Of a stretch of DNA of 44,505 nucleotides, positions 10,033-18,960 are shown one piece after another (the stretch's first letter is position 1; the number at the start of each line of letters is the position of its first letter). The notes below the pieces were generated by a model. It was not told the DNA's origin and did no database searches. It was given only the letters and a program-made list of their open reading frames with translations. The DNA comes from Propionibacteriaceae bacterium (GTDB lineage: Bacteria; Actinomycetota; Actinomycetes; Propionibacteriales; Propionibacteriaceae), in assembly GCA_009781145.1 (NCBI GenBank), contig WQYR01000003.1, positions 1 to 44,505 of the forward strand, read 5' to 3'. Made by a program: the position numbers and the translations under genes.

Positions 10033-10825
10033 ACGGCCCGAACATTTTCTCCATCGAAGCGCCGACGGACTTGACCGCCCGTCCCCGTGTCTTCCAACTC
10101 AGGGCGGCGTACCCGAGGTGGTTCATAATGCCGGGGCTCACACGCGGACGCCGACCCAGGGCCCGAAGCGCCGCAGCGACCACCGGTTTGACTCCCATTA
10201 TCGGCACCCGCCAGTTGGGTTTCGGGTGATTGGCCAGCCAGCCTTCCGTGCGTGTGGCGCCCGCCATGACGCCCAGCACGTCGACCTTGTGTGGCCTGAA
10301 CTCATACCACAGTGACTCGGCCAGGATTAGGTTGAATGCCTTGGTGGCGGCGTAATTGGCGGAGTACGGGGTGCCGTGTTGGGCAGTGCCCGACGACATC
10401 AGGATTATGCCGCCGCGTCTCTGTTTTGCCATCAGTGCGCCGTAGTGACGGGCCAGCAGTGTGCAGGCCAGTGCGTTGACGCGCACTTGGTTTTCGAGGT
10501 ATTCGGGGGTGGCCTTCAGGAACGGCCCGACATCGGACATGGCAGCGTTGCTGACCAACAGCGTGATGTCCAAGTCCGCCGTCAACCGCCCCAAGCGGGT
10601 GATGGAGCCGTCGTCGGCCAGATCCAACGTGATGGGGCGGGTTTTGACGCCGTATTGGCGCTCTATGGCCGCGCTTTCGTCGAGCAGGGCGTCCTCGTGG
10701 GACGCCACCATGACAATGTTCAGCCCCGAAGCCGCCAACTGGCGGCAGAACTCAGCCCCCAGCCCCTTGGACGCACCGGTGACCAGCGTCCAGGGCCCGT
10801 ACCTGCTTGCAAACGAAGTACTCAT
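10025..10825 (-). CDS. SDR family NAD(P)-dependent oxidoreductase
   Basis: TGASKGLGAEFCRQLA, SNAAMSD, YSANYAATKAFN (YxxxK). Confidence 0.92.
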   Translation of the reverse strand: MSTSFASRYGPWTLVTGASKGLGAEFCRQLAASGLNIVMVASHEDALLDESAAIERQYGVKTRPITLDLADDGSITRLGRLTADLDITLLVSNAAMSDVGPFLKATPEYLENQVRVNALACTLLARHYGALMAKQRRGGIILMSSGTAQHGTPYSANYAATKAFNLILAESLWYEFRPHKVDVLGVMAGATRTEGWLANHPKPNWRVPIMGVKPVVAAALRALGRRPRVSPGIMNHLGYAALSWKTRGRAVKSVGASMEKMFGPYA

Positions 10826-10855
10826 CTCGATCCCGAATCTGTTGTAATCATCATC

Positions 10856-11635
10856 TCAAAGATCGAAGGTTTCGTAAAACAGAGTGATCTCGATGATGAC
10901 GATTGCCACCAGGAATACATTGCGGATGAACGAGTTTCCATGGCGGATGGCCATGCGCGAACCGATCGCGCCGCCTGCCAGGTTGCAGACGGCCATGCAG
11001 CCGCCAATGGCCCACAGCACGTGTCCCGACGTGCCCAGCACGATCAGTGCGGCGATGTTGGTGGCCAGGTTGGCCAGCTTGGCCATCGTGGTGGCCGTCA
11101 AAAACTCGTAGCCCAGCAGACCCACCAGACCGATGACGAAAAAGACGCCGGTGCCGGGGCCGATCAGCCCGTCCCACATGCCAACCACCGCGCCCAGCGC
11201 CACGGCAAGCAGCCAGTGTGCGGCGCCGTCATGCTTGAGGTGCGTCACCTGGCCAAGCTGTGGGTTACGCCAGGTGTAAAGCCCGACTATCGCGACGACG
11301 ACAATCATGATGGGAAAGAACACGGCCCGCGAGAAGTACTGGATCAGGTAGGCGCCCAGGCTGGAGCCGCCGAACGCGGCGGCCACCATGACCAGTGTGG
11401 TCGGCCAAGAAATGCGCACCTTGCGAAGGTAGACCCCTGAGGCCATTGCCGTGCCGGCGACGGAGGACAGTTTGTTGGTGCCCGAGACGGTGGCGACGGG
11501 CGTCGTCGGCAAGCCGACCAACAAGGCCGGCAACTGGATGAGACCTCCACCCCCGACGACAGAGTCGATCCAGCCGGCCACCAGCGCCGCCAGGCAAAGC
11601 AAGACGACGGTCAGCATGGGCAGGCCATCGATCAC
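10856..11635 (-). CDS. TauE/SafE family sulfite exporter-like membrane protein
   Basis: AALVAGWIDSVVGGGGLIQLPALL... and GLIGPGTGVFFVIGLV motifs; multiple TMs; GTG start. Confidence 0.9.
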   Translation of the reverse strand: MIDGLPMLTVVLLCLAALVAGWIDSVVGGGGLIQLPALLVGLPTTPVATVSGTNKLSSVAGTAMASGVYLRKVRISWPTTLVMVAAAFGGSSLGAYLIQYFSRAVFFPIMIVVVAIVGLYTWRNPQLGQVTHLKHDGAAHWLLAVALGAVVGMWDGLIGPGTGVFFVIGLVGLLGYEFLTATTMAKLANLATNIAALIVLGTSGHVLWAIGGCMAVCNLAGGAIGSRMAIRHGNSFIRNVFLVAIVIIEITLFYETFDL

Positions 11636-11641
11636 GGCCCC

Positions 11642-11647
11642 AGTCTA
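11642..11647 (-). promoter_or_regulatory. -10-like TAGACT, 7 nt before the TauE-like GTG (leaderless-type)
   Basis: TAGACT-ggggcc-GTG on minus strand. Confidence 0.6.
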
Positions 11648-11841
11648 TCGGCGACGGCTCCCGAATGACCCTTTGGCATTCGCGAAGAATCGGTTGCGGC
11701 ACTCGGTATTTCAGCAGAAGTTGTACGCAACGCTTAGGCCACCGGCTGAGCCATTGGCGGGGGAGGTGTGCGACCCGCCGGGCACATTAGTTTGGTCACG
11801 GGGAGGCACTCTCGGGGCTCACTCCATAACACGAGGATGGT

Positions 11842-11858
11842 GTATGCTAATTGCATAC
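11842..11858. promoter_or_regulatory. Perfect inverted repeat gtatgc-TAATT-gcatac upstream of the toxin-antitoxin genes, candidate autoregulatory operator
   Basis: 6-bp arms read directly; 21 bp upstream of the antitoxin ATG. Confidence 0.6.
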
Positions 11859-11879
11859 GTTTGGTTCAAGGAGGTTAGG

Positions 11880-12125
11880 ATGACGCTGTTGCAGGTGCGG
11901 GATTTTCCGCAGGATCTTTATGAAGACATCGGCCGCATCGCCGAGTTTGAGCGGCGCTCGATTGCCCAGCAGACGGTGGTGTTGCTGCGTGACGCGGTGA
12001 AGCCGCCCTTGAGTGACAAGGAAAGACGCAAAAGGATAATGGCCGAGGCGCGCAAAAGGGCGGCATCGTTGCCCCCCGTCAGCATTCCGCCTGAGGTTCT
12101 GATCCGAGAGGATCGGGACAGATGA
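11880..12125 (+). CDS. FitA/VapB-like ribbon-helix-helix antitoxin
   Basis: ATG after caaggaggttagg SD; MTLLQVRDFPQDLYEDIGRIAEFERRSIAQQTVVLLRDAV is RHH-like. ORF track extends upstream to 11451, not supported. Confidence 0.8.
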   Translation: MTLLQVRDFPQDLYEDIGRIAEFERRSIAQQTVVLLRDAVKPPLSDKERRKRIMAEARKRAASLPPVSIPPEVLIREDRDR

Positions 12126-12547
12126 GCAAGGTAGTGCTGGACGCATCGGCAGCCGTCCGTCTGGTAGTTCCTGGGCCGCCCATGAGTCCGTCTGTTCAAG
12201 AAACGCTGGACGACGCCGATACTGTAGTTGTTCCATCGCTTTACTCGTCTGAAGTGGCGAATGCGCTGTGGAAGTACGTCCACTTGGGCGAGTTGACACT
12301 GGACGACGCCAAGGCCATGCTTAGCAACGCGTTGGGATTTGCTAACACGGAGCAGTTAATCGACGCGTCCCTTGCGACTGAGGCTCTTGGTGAGGCCTGC
12401 CGGTTAACGCATCCGGTGTACGACTTGATCTATGCCGTCCTAGCTAGGCGTTTGTCGGCACCGTTGATCACATGTGACGGGCGGTTGGCATCGGTTGCGG
12501 AAACTCTTGGAATCGAGGTCATCGGCTGCAAGAAGGACGAATCATGA
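12122..12547 (+). CDS. VapC-like PIN-domain toxin
   Basis: MSKVVLDASAAVRLVV...YSSEVANALWK...YDLIYAVLARRL...LITCDGRLASVAETLGIEVI; ATGA overlap with antitoxin. Confidence 0.9.
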   Translation: MSKVVLDASAAVRLVVPGPPMSPSVQETLDDADTVVVPSLYSSEVANALWKYVHLGELTLDDAKAMLSNALGFANTEQLIDASLATEALGEACRLTHPVYDLIYAVLARRLSAPLITCDGRLASVAETLGIEVIGCKKDES

Positions 12548-13995
12548 AATTCATCTCGACTCGCGGGGGAGCGCCACAACTGTTTTCTGATGTTCTGCTG
12601 GAGGGGTTGGCGGCTGACGGCGGGCTTTATGTGCCTGAGGCCTATCCGCAGGTCAGCGCGGCTGACTTGGCTTGCTGGCGTCACATCCTGGCGGACGAGG
12701 GGTATGCCGGGCTGGCCTTTCAAGTGTTGAAACTATTCATCGACGACATTCCAGAGGACGACCTGTACGACTTGTGCCAAGCCGCCTACAGTTCGGCCAA
12801 CTTCGGTTCGATGGATGTGGTGCACGTCAGCCAGGTGGAGGACGAGCTGTGGTTGGCCCACCTCAGTAACGGCCCGACGGCCGCCTTCAAGGACATGGCG
12901 ATGCAGCTTCTCGGGCGCCTGTTCGAGCATGAGTTGGCGCGGCGCGGCACAACGCTCAATGTGCTGGGCGCAACCTCCGGCGACACCGGCAGCGCCGCCG
13001 AATACGCCCTGCTTGGCAGGGCTGGCGTCACAGTGGCGATGCTCACTCCGGCTGGGCGGATGAGCGACTTCCAGCAGGCCCAGATGTACTCCATCGACGA
13101 CCCCGCCATCGCAAACATTGCGGTGGACGGAGTCTTCGACGATTGCCAAGATCTCGTCAAGGCCGTCAATCTGGACGCCGATTTCAAGGCGGAGCATCGC
13201 ATCGGGGCCGTCAATTCGATCAATGTGGCGCGGTTGCTATCGCAGGTGGTTTACGCTTTTGCCGCATATCTTCAGGTGTCGGGCGATGAGACCACGCCGA
13301 TCGCCTTCGCCGTGCCCACGGGTAACTTTGGCGACATCATGTCTGCCTATGTGGCCAAGCGAATGGGCCTGCCGGTGGGCGACCTGATTCTGGCGACCAA
13401 CGAGAACACCGTCCTGGCGGAGTTTTTCGCCACGGGTATCTACCGTCCTCGTAGCGCCGCCGCCACATATGCCACATCCAGCCCGTCCATGGACATTTCC
13501 AAGGCGTCCAACTTGGAGCGGTTCATCTTCGATCTGGTGGGGCGAGAGCCCCAGCGCGCGGCCGACCTGTTTGGCCGTCAACTGGTGGAGAGCGGCCAGT
13601 TCGACCTCAGTGGCGACCCCGCGTTCAAAACCCAGCGCGACACCTTCGGAATCATCGCGGGCACCAGTACCCACGCCGATCGTCTGGCGACGATCAAGGC
13701 GCTCTGGGAAGCCCACGGCGTGCTGATCGATCCGCACACCGCCGACGGTGTTCATGTGGCTCAGGCACTGCGGGCGGCGGGGGCGACCAGCGGACCCGTC
13801 ATCGCCTACGAGACGGCCTTGCCAGTGAAGTTTTCCGCGACCATCGAAGAGGCAATCGGGCAGGCTCCGCCGACCCCGCCGCGCTTTGCGGGCATCGAGG
13901 GGGCGCCGCGTCACGTCGTCCCCATGCCCAACGATGCCGACGCGTTAAAAGCCTGGCTGGTCGACTGGCTGCCAGTCGCGGCGGCGTCAGAGTAG
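12544..13995 (+). CDS. thrC: Threonine synthase (long form)
   Basis: MKFISTRGGAPQLFSDVLLEGLAADGGLYVPE; HLSNGPTAAFKDMAMQLLG; GATSGDTGSAAEYAL; ATGA overlap with toxin stop. Confidence 0.97.
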   Translation: MKFISTRGGAPQLFSDVLLEGLAADGGLYVPEAYPQVSAADLACWRHILADEGYAGLAFQVLKLFIDDIPEDDLYDLCQAAYSSANFGSMDVVHVSQVEDELWLAHLSNGPTAAFKDMAMQLLGRLFEHELARRGTTLNVLGATSGDTGSAAEYALLGRAGVTVAMLTPAGRMSDFQQAQMYSIDDPAIANIAVDGVFDDCQDLVKAVNLDADFKAEHRIGAVNSINVARLLSQVVYAFAAYLQVSGDETTPIAFAVPTGNFGDIMSAYVAKRMGLPVGDLILATNENTVLAEFFATGIYRPRSAAATYATSSPSMDISKASNLERFIFDLVGREPQRAADLFGRQLVESGQFDLSGDPAFKTQRDTFGIIAGTSTHADRLATIKALWEAHGVLIDPHTADGVHVAQALRAAGATSGPVIAYETALPVKFSATIEEAIGQAPPTPPRFAGIEGAPRHVVPMPNDADALKAWLVDWLPVAAASE

Positions 13996-14005
13996 ATTTT
14001 CTAGC

Positions 14006-15928
14006 ATGGATGAAGACGAGCGCACAGGCCAAGCGCGCGGCAGGCTGACCATATTCTTTGGTTACGCGGCAGGCGTGGGCAAGACCTACGCCATGCTGCA
14101 AGAGGCCCACGAGCAGTTGGACCACGGCGTGGACGTCGTCGTGGGGTACGTCGAGCCGCACGCCCGGCCCGAGACGCTGAAGTTGCTCGATGGTCTTCCG
14201 GTGATCCCGGTCAAGACGATCGAGTATCACGGCATCGAACTTGCCGAATTCGATTTGGACGCCGCGCTGGAACGTCACCCGCAGGTGCTGATCGTGGACG
14301 AGCTGGCGCACACCAATGCTGACGGATGGCGCAACAAGAAGCGCTACCAGGATGTAGAGGAACTGCTGCAGGCCGGCATCGACGTGTACACCACCGTCAA
14401 TGTTCAGCACATCGAAAGCCTCAACGACGTCATCTCTGGCGCCACCAAACAAAAGGTGCGAGAGACCGTCCCCGACTACATTTTCGACCGGGCCGACGCC
14501 ATGAAGGTGGTCGACGTCGAGCCAGACGAACTGCTGTCGCGTCTGGCCGAAGGCAAGATCTACCAGCCCGAGCGGGCCCAGGTGGCCACCGAGAATTTCT
14601 TCACCAGGGAGAACCTGCGAATACTGCGGGAGTCGGCGCTGCGCGAGGCCGCCAGCCGCCTGACTCACGTCAATGAGGCCCGACGCGTGCCAGAGCAAAC
14701 CAATGCCAAACTTATGGTCTACATCGACGCGTCAGCCTCGGCAGCCAAGTGCATTCGTTGGACGTCCCGTGTGGCTGAGGCGATGCTGGTGCCCTGGGTG
14801 GCGGTCTACGTCGAAGAAAAGGACCAAGACCTGCTGAGCGCCGAGGACCGCAAATACAAGACGGACAACATAGCGCTGGCCGAGCGCTTGGGTGCCGAGG
14901 TGGTCACGCTGAGTGGTGTCGACGTGCCGGAGGTTCTGGCCGAGTACGCCCGGGCCAGCGGCATCACGTCGGTGGTTGTGTCGAAGAGCCACCAGCGCCC
15001 GTTCCGTTCCGACTTTGCCGATCACTTGTTGTCGCTGCTTCCCAGCATGGAGATTCACTTCATTCCGGATGACGGACGCCCAATTCGTCCTTACCGGTTT
15101 GTTCCCGATGAGCCGTTCGCCTTCTCCTGGGCCTGTGTTGCCAAGATGCTGATAGCGCTGGCCGTTGCCACCGGCGTGTCGTACGGGTTGAGCGTGGCCG
15201 GCCTTGGAGACCAGAACATCATCATGGTCTACATTCTGTCGGTGATCATCATTTCGAGAATCACGACTGGATACATTTACGGCATCATCGCCTCGCTGAT
15301 CGGCGTGGTGGCGTTCAACTTCATTTTTGTCGACCCGGTGTACACATTCGGCGTCATCGCGCCGGGTTACCCCATCACCTTGGGGATCATGCTTGGCATG
15401 GCACTGCTGACGAGCACCCTGACGGCTCGCGTCAAGCGTCAAGCCAGGCTGGCGGCCAAGCGCGAGCAACGTACCCAGATTCTTTACGAAATCGGCAAAG
15501 CCCTGCTGGCGACGGAGGGACGCGACAACATCGTCAAAGTCACCAACAACTACCTGGTGCGGTTGTTCGGTCGGTCGGTCGTGTTCTATGACGACATGGC
15601 GGAACCGCCGCACATGCAGGAAGCGACCGGTGAGCACCCCGACTTCCTGCTGACCGACTCCGAAAAGGCTGTTGCGAACTGGTGTTTCGTCAATCAAAAG
15701 ATGGCAGGGTCGGGAACACCTACGCTGGCCGGTGCCGGCGCCATGTATTTCCCGGTGGTCTCCCGCGGCGTGTCGCGGGGCGTCATCGGCATCTCGTGCG
15801 AGCGCACCCGTCCCAGCACGTTCAGCCGGTTCTTCATCGAGACGATCATCACCCAGGTGGCGATGGCCCTTGAGCGTCAGCTCCTAGTGGACGGGCAGCA
15901 GCATCCGGTCTCGGCGGCGGCGTCCTAG
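14006..15928 (+). CDS. KdpD-like sensor: KdpD N-terminal domain, Usp domain, DUF4118-type TM region and GAF; no histidine kinase domain
   Basis: GRLTIFFGYAAGVGKTYAMLQEAHE, VGYVEPHARPET, VDELAHTNADGWRNKKRYQDVEELL; four-TM segment; ends ...ITQVAMALERQLLVDGQQHPVSAAAS*, before any DHp H-box. Confidence 0.92.
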   Translation: MDEDERTGQARGRLTIFFGYAAGVGKTYAMLQEAHEQLDHGVDVVVGYVEPHARPETLKLLDGLPVIPVKTIEYHGIELAEFDLDAALERHPQVLIVDELAHTNADGWRNKKRYQDVEELLQAGIDVYTTVNVQHIESLNDVISGATKQKVRETVPDYIFDRADAMKVVDVEPDELLSRLAEGKIYQPERAQVATENFFTRENLRILRESALREAASRLTHVNEARRVPEQTNAKLMVYIDASASAAKCIRWTSRVAEAMLVPWVAVYVEEKDQDLLSAEDRKYKTDNIALAERLGAEVVTLSGVDVPEVLAEYARASGITSVVVSKSHQRPFRSDFADHLLSLLPSMEIHFIPDDGRPIRPYRFVPDEPFAFSWACVAKMLIALAVATGVSYGLSVAGLGDQNIIMVYILSVIIISRITTGYIYGIIASLIGVVAFNFIFVDPVYTFGVIAPGYPITLGIMLGMALLTSTLTARVKRQARLAAKREQRTQILYEIGKALLATEGRDNIVKVTNNYLVRLFGRSVVFYDDMAEPPHMQEATGEHPDFLLTDSEKAVANWCFVNQKMAGSGTPTLAGAGAMYFPVVSRGVSRGVIGISCERTRPSTFSRFFIETIITQVAMALERQLLVDGQQHPVSAAAS

Positions 15929-15930
15929 CT

Positions 15931-16698
15931 TCAGCGACCGTAGCGGCGTTCGCGCTGCGCGTAGTCACGCAAGGCGCGGTAGAAATCGACGCGCCGGAAA
16001 TCGGGCCAAAGGGCCTCGCAGAAGTAGAACTCCGAGTGTGCCGACTGCCACATCAGGAAGCCCGACAGGCGCTGTTCACCACTGGTTCTGATGATGAGAT
16101 CCGGGTCGGGTTGACCGGAGGTGTAAAGATGAGCCTCGATCTGGTCGACCTCAAGGGTGTCGGCCACGTCCGCCAGAGTCAATCCGCGTTCAGCGTCCTC
16201 AGCCAGCAGGGAGCGCACAGCGTCCCGCAACTCCTGGCGCCCGCCGTAGGCGACGGCGACGTTGACATGCATGGGGGATACCTGGTTTGAGCCGGCCTCG
16301 GCGCGTCGAAGACGCTCGGCCGTCTTGTCGGGCAGGAACTCCAGCGCTCCAACCAGCCGCACCGGGTAACGGGCAGCGAGGTCTTCGACCAGGTTGGCGA
16401 TAACCTCGCACAGCGGACCCAGTTCGTCGTCCTTGCTGCGCCCGAGGTTGTCGGTGCTGAGTACCCATAGCGTCACCAGCGGGATGTGGAGTTCCGAGCA
16501 CCAGTCGCAGAACTCGCGCAGTTTGGCAGCCCCGGCCCGGTAGCCGGCGACCAGCGGTTCATCCGGTGCGTTGGCCCGGGCCCAGCGCCGGTTGCCGTCG
16601 GCAAGGACGGCGACGTGGTGCGGCAGGGTCTCCAGTGCCAGCCGTCCGCGTAGGCGACGCTCGTAAGCCGAGTAGAGCACCTTGGACGGACCGGTCAT
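15931..16698 (-). CDS. cis-isoprenyl diphosphate synthase (UppS family)
   Basis: LPHHVAVLADGNRRWARAN...FCDWCSELHIPLVTLWVLSTDNLGRS...DLIIRTSGEQRLSGFLMWQSAHSEFYF. Leaderless-type start at 16698; ORF track start 16731. Confidence 0.93.
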   Translation of the reverse strand: MTGPSKVLYSAYERRLRGRLALETLPHHVAVLADGNRRWARANAPDEPLVAGYRAGAAKLREFCDWCSELHIPLVTLWVLSTDNLGRSKDDELGPLCEVIANLVEDLAARYPVRLVGALEFLPDKTAERLRRAEAGSNQVSPMHVNVAVAYGGRQELRDAVRSLLAEDAERGLTLADVADTLEVDQIEAHLYTSGQPDPDLIIRTSGEQRLSGFLMWQSAHSEFYFCEALWPDFRRVDFYRALRDYAQRERRYGR

Positions 16699-16746
16699 GA
16701 AATCAAGTTTACGGCTCAAACCAACTTTCATCGGGCCTCGCCGCGT

Positions 16747-16752
16747 TAGGCT
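16747..16752 (+). promoter_or_regulatory. -10-like TAGGCT, 7 nt before the CNNM/CorC ATG (leaderless-type)
   Basis: TAGGCT-tatgca-ATG. Confidence 0.6.
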
Positions 16753-16758
16753 TATGCA

Positions 16759-18087
16759 ATGAACAGGTTGGCGCTCGACATCATCCTGATTTTTGTGTTC
16801 CTCATAATCGGCGGGGTTTTTGCCGCCGCCGAGATGGCGTTGGTGTCGTTGCGGGAACCACAGATCAAGGCGTTATCGCGCCGCGGCAAGCGCGGGCGGG
16901 CCATCGCCGACTTGGCGCACAACCCCAATCGGTTCCTGTCCGCCGTCCAGATCGGCGTGACGCTGGCAGGGTTCCTTTCGGCGTCCTTCGGCGCCGCAAC
17001 GCTGACCCGCGACTACATGAGCCCCTGGTTGGCCAGTTGGGGCCTCAGCGTGACCGCTGCTGACGTCATCTCGTTGGTGTTCATCACTTTGCTGATCTCG
17101 TTCTTCTCGATCGTTCTTTCCGAGCTGACGGCCAAGCGACTGGCCATGCAGCACCCCGAGTCGTTCGCGCTGGTGCTGTCGCCGCTTGTCAATGGCATTG
17201 TCAAGCTGTTCCGTCCCGTCATCTGGTTGATGGGGGTGTGTACAAACGCGCTGGTGCGCCTGCTCGGCGGCGACCCGAACGCGGGCAAGGAACAGGTCAG
17301 CGACGACGAGTTGCGTTCGATGGTGACAAGCTCGGAAACCCTGGGGGATGAGGAGCGACACATCGTCTCGGACGTTTTCGATGCCGGCAGCCGCAGCCTG
17401 CGTGAGGTGATGGTGCCACGCACCGAGGCGCACTTCCTGGAGGCCGGGATGCCCGCCGCGAAGGCGTTACGCGAGATCAAGGACGCCCCGTATTCGCGCT
17501 ATCCGGTGATCGACGGATCACCCGACCAGGTGATCGGTTTTTTGCATGTGCGCGACCTGGCCGACCTTGAGACCGATCTGCGTAGCGCGCCGATCAGCCA
17601 GCTTGCCCGTCCCGTCGTCACCCTGCCGGAAACGGTGCGGGTGCTGCGTGCTCTTTCGGACATGCGACGGGCCCACGCCCACCTGGCCATCGTCGTCGAC
17701 GAGTACGGTGGCACGGCAGGAATCGTCACGCTGGAAGACCTGGTGGAGGAGCTGATCGGTGACATCACCGACGAATACGACCTACCGGCCGACCCGATTT
17801 GGCGTCCCGGCAGCGGGCAGTTGGACGGCTTGACCACCATCGAGGAGTTCGCCGAGCGCACTGGTTACGTGCTGCCGGAGGGGCCCTATGACACGCTGGC
17901 CGGCTATTTCATGGCCCAGTTGGGCACCATCGCCAAAGTGGGGGACACCATCACAGCACGCCTGGGCGCCGCCGATGACGGCGAGGACGGCATAACCTTG
18001 GTGTTGCGCGTCGAGGCCCTGGACGGACGCCGCATCGAGCGCATAAGCATCCACACCATCGATCGCACCGAGCCGGAGACTAAATGA
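16759..18087 (+). CDS. Hemolysin C/CorC-like (CNNM + CBS + CorC-HlyC domain) membrane protein
   Basis: AAAEMALVSLREPQIKAL; EVMVPRTEAHFL; HLAIVVDEYGGTAGIVTLEDLVEELIGDITDEYD. Confidence 0.95.
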   Translation: MNRLALDIILIFVFLIIGGVFAAAEMALVSLREPQIKALSRRGKRGRAIADLAHNPNRFLSAVQIGVTLAGFLSASFGAATLTRDYMSPWLASWGLSVTAADVISLVFITLLISFFSIVLSELTAKRLAMQHPESFALVLSPLVNGIVKLFRPVIWLMGVCTNALVRLLGGDPNAGKEQVSDDELRSMVTSSETLGDEERHIVSDVFDAGSRSLREVMVPRTEAHFLEAGMPAAKALREIKDAPYSRYPVIDGSPDQVIGFLHVRDLADLETDLRSAPISQLARPVVTLPETVRVLRALSDMRRAHAHLAIVVDEYGGTAGIVTLEDLVEELIGDITDEYDLPADPIWRPGSGQLDGLTTIEEFAERTGYVLPEGPYDTLAGYFMAQLGTIAKVGDTITARLGAADDGEDGITLVLRVEALDGRRIERISIHTIDRTEPETK

Positions 18088-18161
18088 AGGTGGCGACCTA
18101 TTCAGGGTCAGCATCACCAGGCGGTGGCTAGACGGTCCAGTCACCATTGTTCCAGGGTGGA

Positions 18162-18218
18162 CGTCATCTGCGCCAAATATCGTCATACGCGCAAAGTACC
18201 GTCATCTGTAACATTGAG
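18162..18218 (+). repeat. Three tandem 19-bp direct repeats beginning CGTCAT, abutting the rnhA start
   Basis: cgtcatctgcgccaaatat / cgtcatacgcgcaaagtac / cgtcatctgtaacattgag, exact 19-nt spacing. Confidence 0.75.
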
Positions 18219-18220
18219 CC

Positions 18221-18763
18221 GTGATAACTGCGGCGGTGGACGGCTCGTCCCTTTCTAACCCTGGCCCGGCTGGCTGGGCCTGGTACGTCGACGACGGCTG
18301 CTGGGCGGCTGGCGGCTGGCCTTCGGCGACCAACAACCGCGGTGAGTTGATGGCGCTGCTGGCGCTGCTGCGCGCAACCGCGACTGCGGGGCTCGCCTCG
18401 GAACCCCTGCTGGTGCTGGCCGACAGTCAGTACGTCATCAACTCCGTCACCAAGTGGATGCCTGGATGGAAGCGGCGCGGCTGGCGAAAGGGGGACGGCA
18501 AGCCCGTCCTCAACGCCGACCTGATGCAAGCGCTCGATGAGGCGATGAATGGCCGTCCGGTGGCGTTCCAGTGGGTCAAGGGGCATGCCGGGCATCCGCT
18601 GAACGAATCTGCCGACGAGCTTGCCCGCGCCGCCGCAACGGCCTACCAGGCCGGCACCACGCCGCCTTCGGGCCCGGGTTTCAGCGGCGCCACGGGTGCC
18701 GAAACCGCAGTTGCGGCCAAGGCCGCCACGCCACCTGGAGCGGTCCAAGGCCACCTGTTTTGA
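18221..18763 (+). CDS. rnhA: Ribonuclease HI
   Basis: VDGSSLSNPGPAGWAWYVDDG, TNNRGELMALLALL, ADSQYVINSVTKWMPGWKRRGW, WVKGHAGHPLNESADELA; GTG start. Confidence 0.94.
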   Translation: MITAAVDGSSLSNPGPAGWAWYVDDGCWAAGGWPSATNNRGELMALLALLRATATAGLASEPLLVLADSQYVINSVTKWMPGWKRRGWRKGDGKPVLNADLMQALDEAMNGRPVAFQWVKGHAGHPLNESADELARAAATAYQAGTTPPSGPGFSGATGAETAVAAKAATPPGAVQGHLF

Positions 18764-18826
18764 GCAGATACTGCGTACTGCGACTGCGCGCAGCATAACG
18801 AGGAAGAGTAACGCAGCATGACGGGG
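18764..18826. repeat. Diverged partial relative of the palindromic element found in rsmA
   Basis: tgcgactgcgcgcag (18779-18793) is identical to rsmA 25555-25569; followed by cataacg and a second gcagcatgacgg end-like motif. Confidence 0.5.
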
Positions 18827-18846
18827 AGGCGCCGTGCTGCATTTTT
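18813..18846 (+). terminator. Candidate intrinsic terminator downstream of rnhA
   Basis: gcagca(18813-18818)...tgctgc(18835-18840) stem followed by attttt. Confidence 0.45.
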
Positions 18847-18960
18847 GGCGATACCCCCTAGGGCATTTGGGCTCGTCAGAATTGCTTACGCCGCAAGCAT
18901 AACGGTAAGTGGTTGCCAGGGTGTTTCCCGAGTTGGCCAAGTGTGGTACGTTAGCGGCAT

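Noticed and set aside
11451-11879. Extended N-terminus of the antitoxin as in the ORF track
   Set aside because: Strong SD (aaggagg) and RHH start at ATG 11880; upstream residues look non-coding and overlap the TauE-like gene.
14732-15697. 321-aa minus-strand ORF
   Set aside because: Antisense shadow of the KdpD-like gene.
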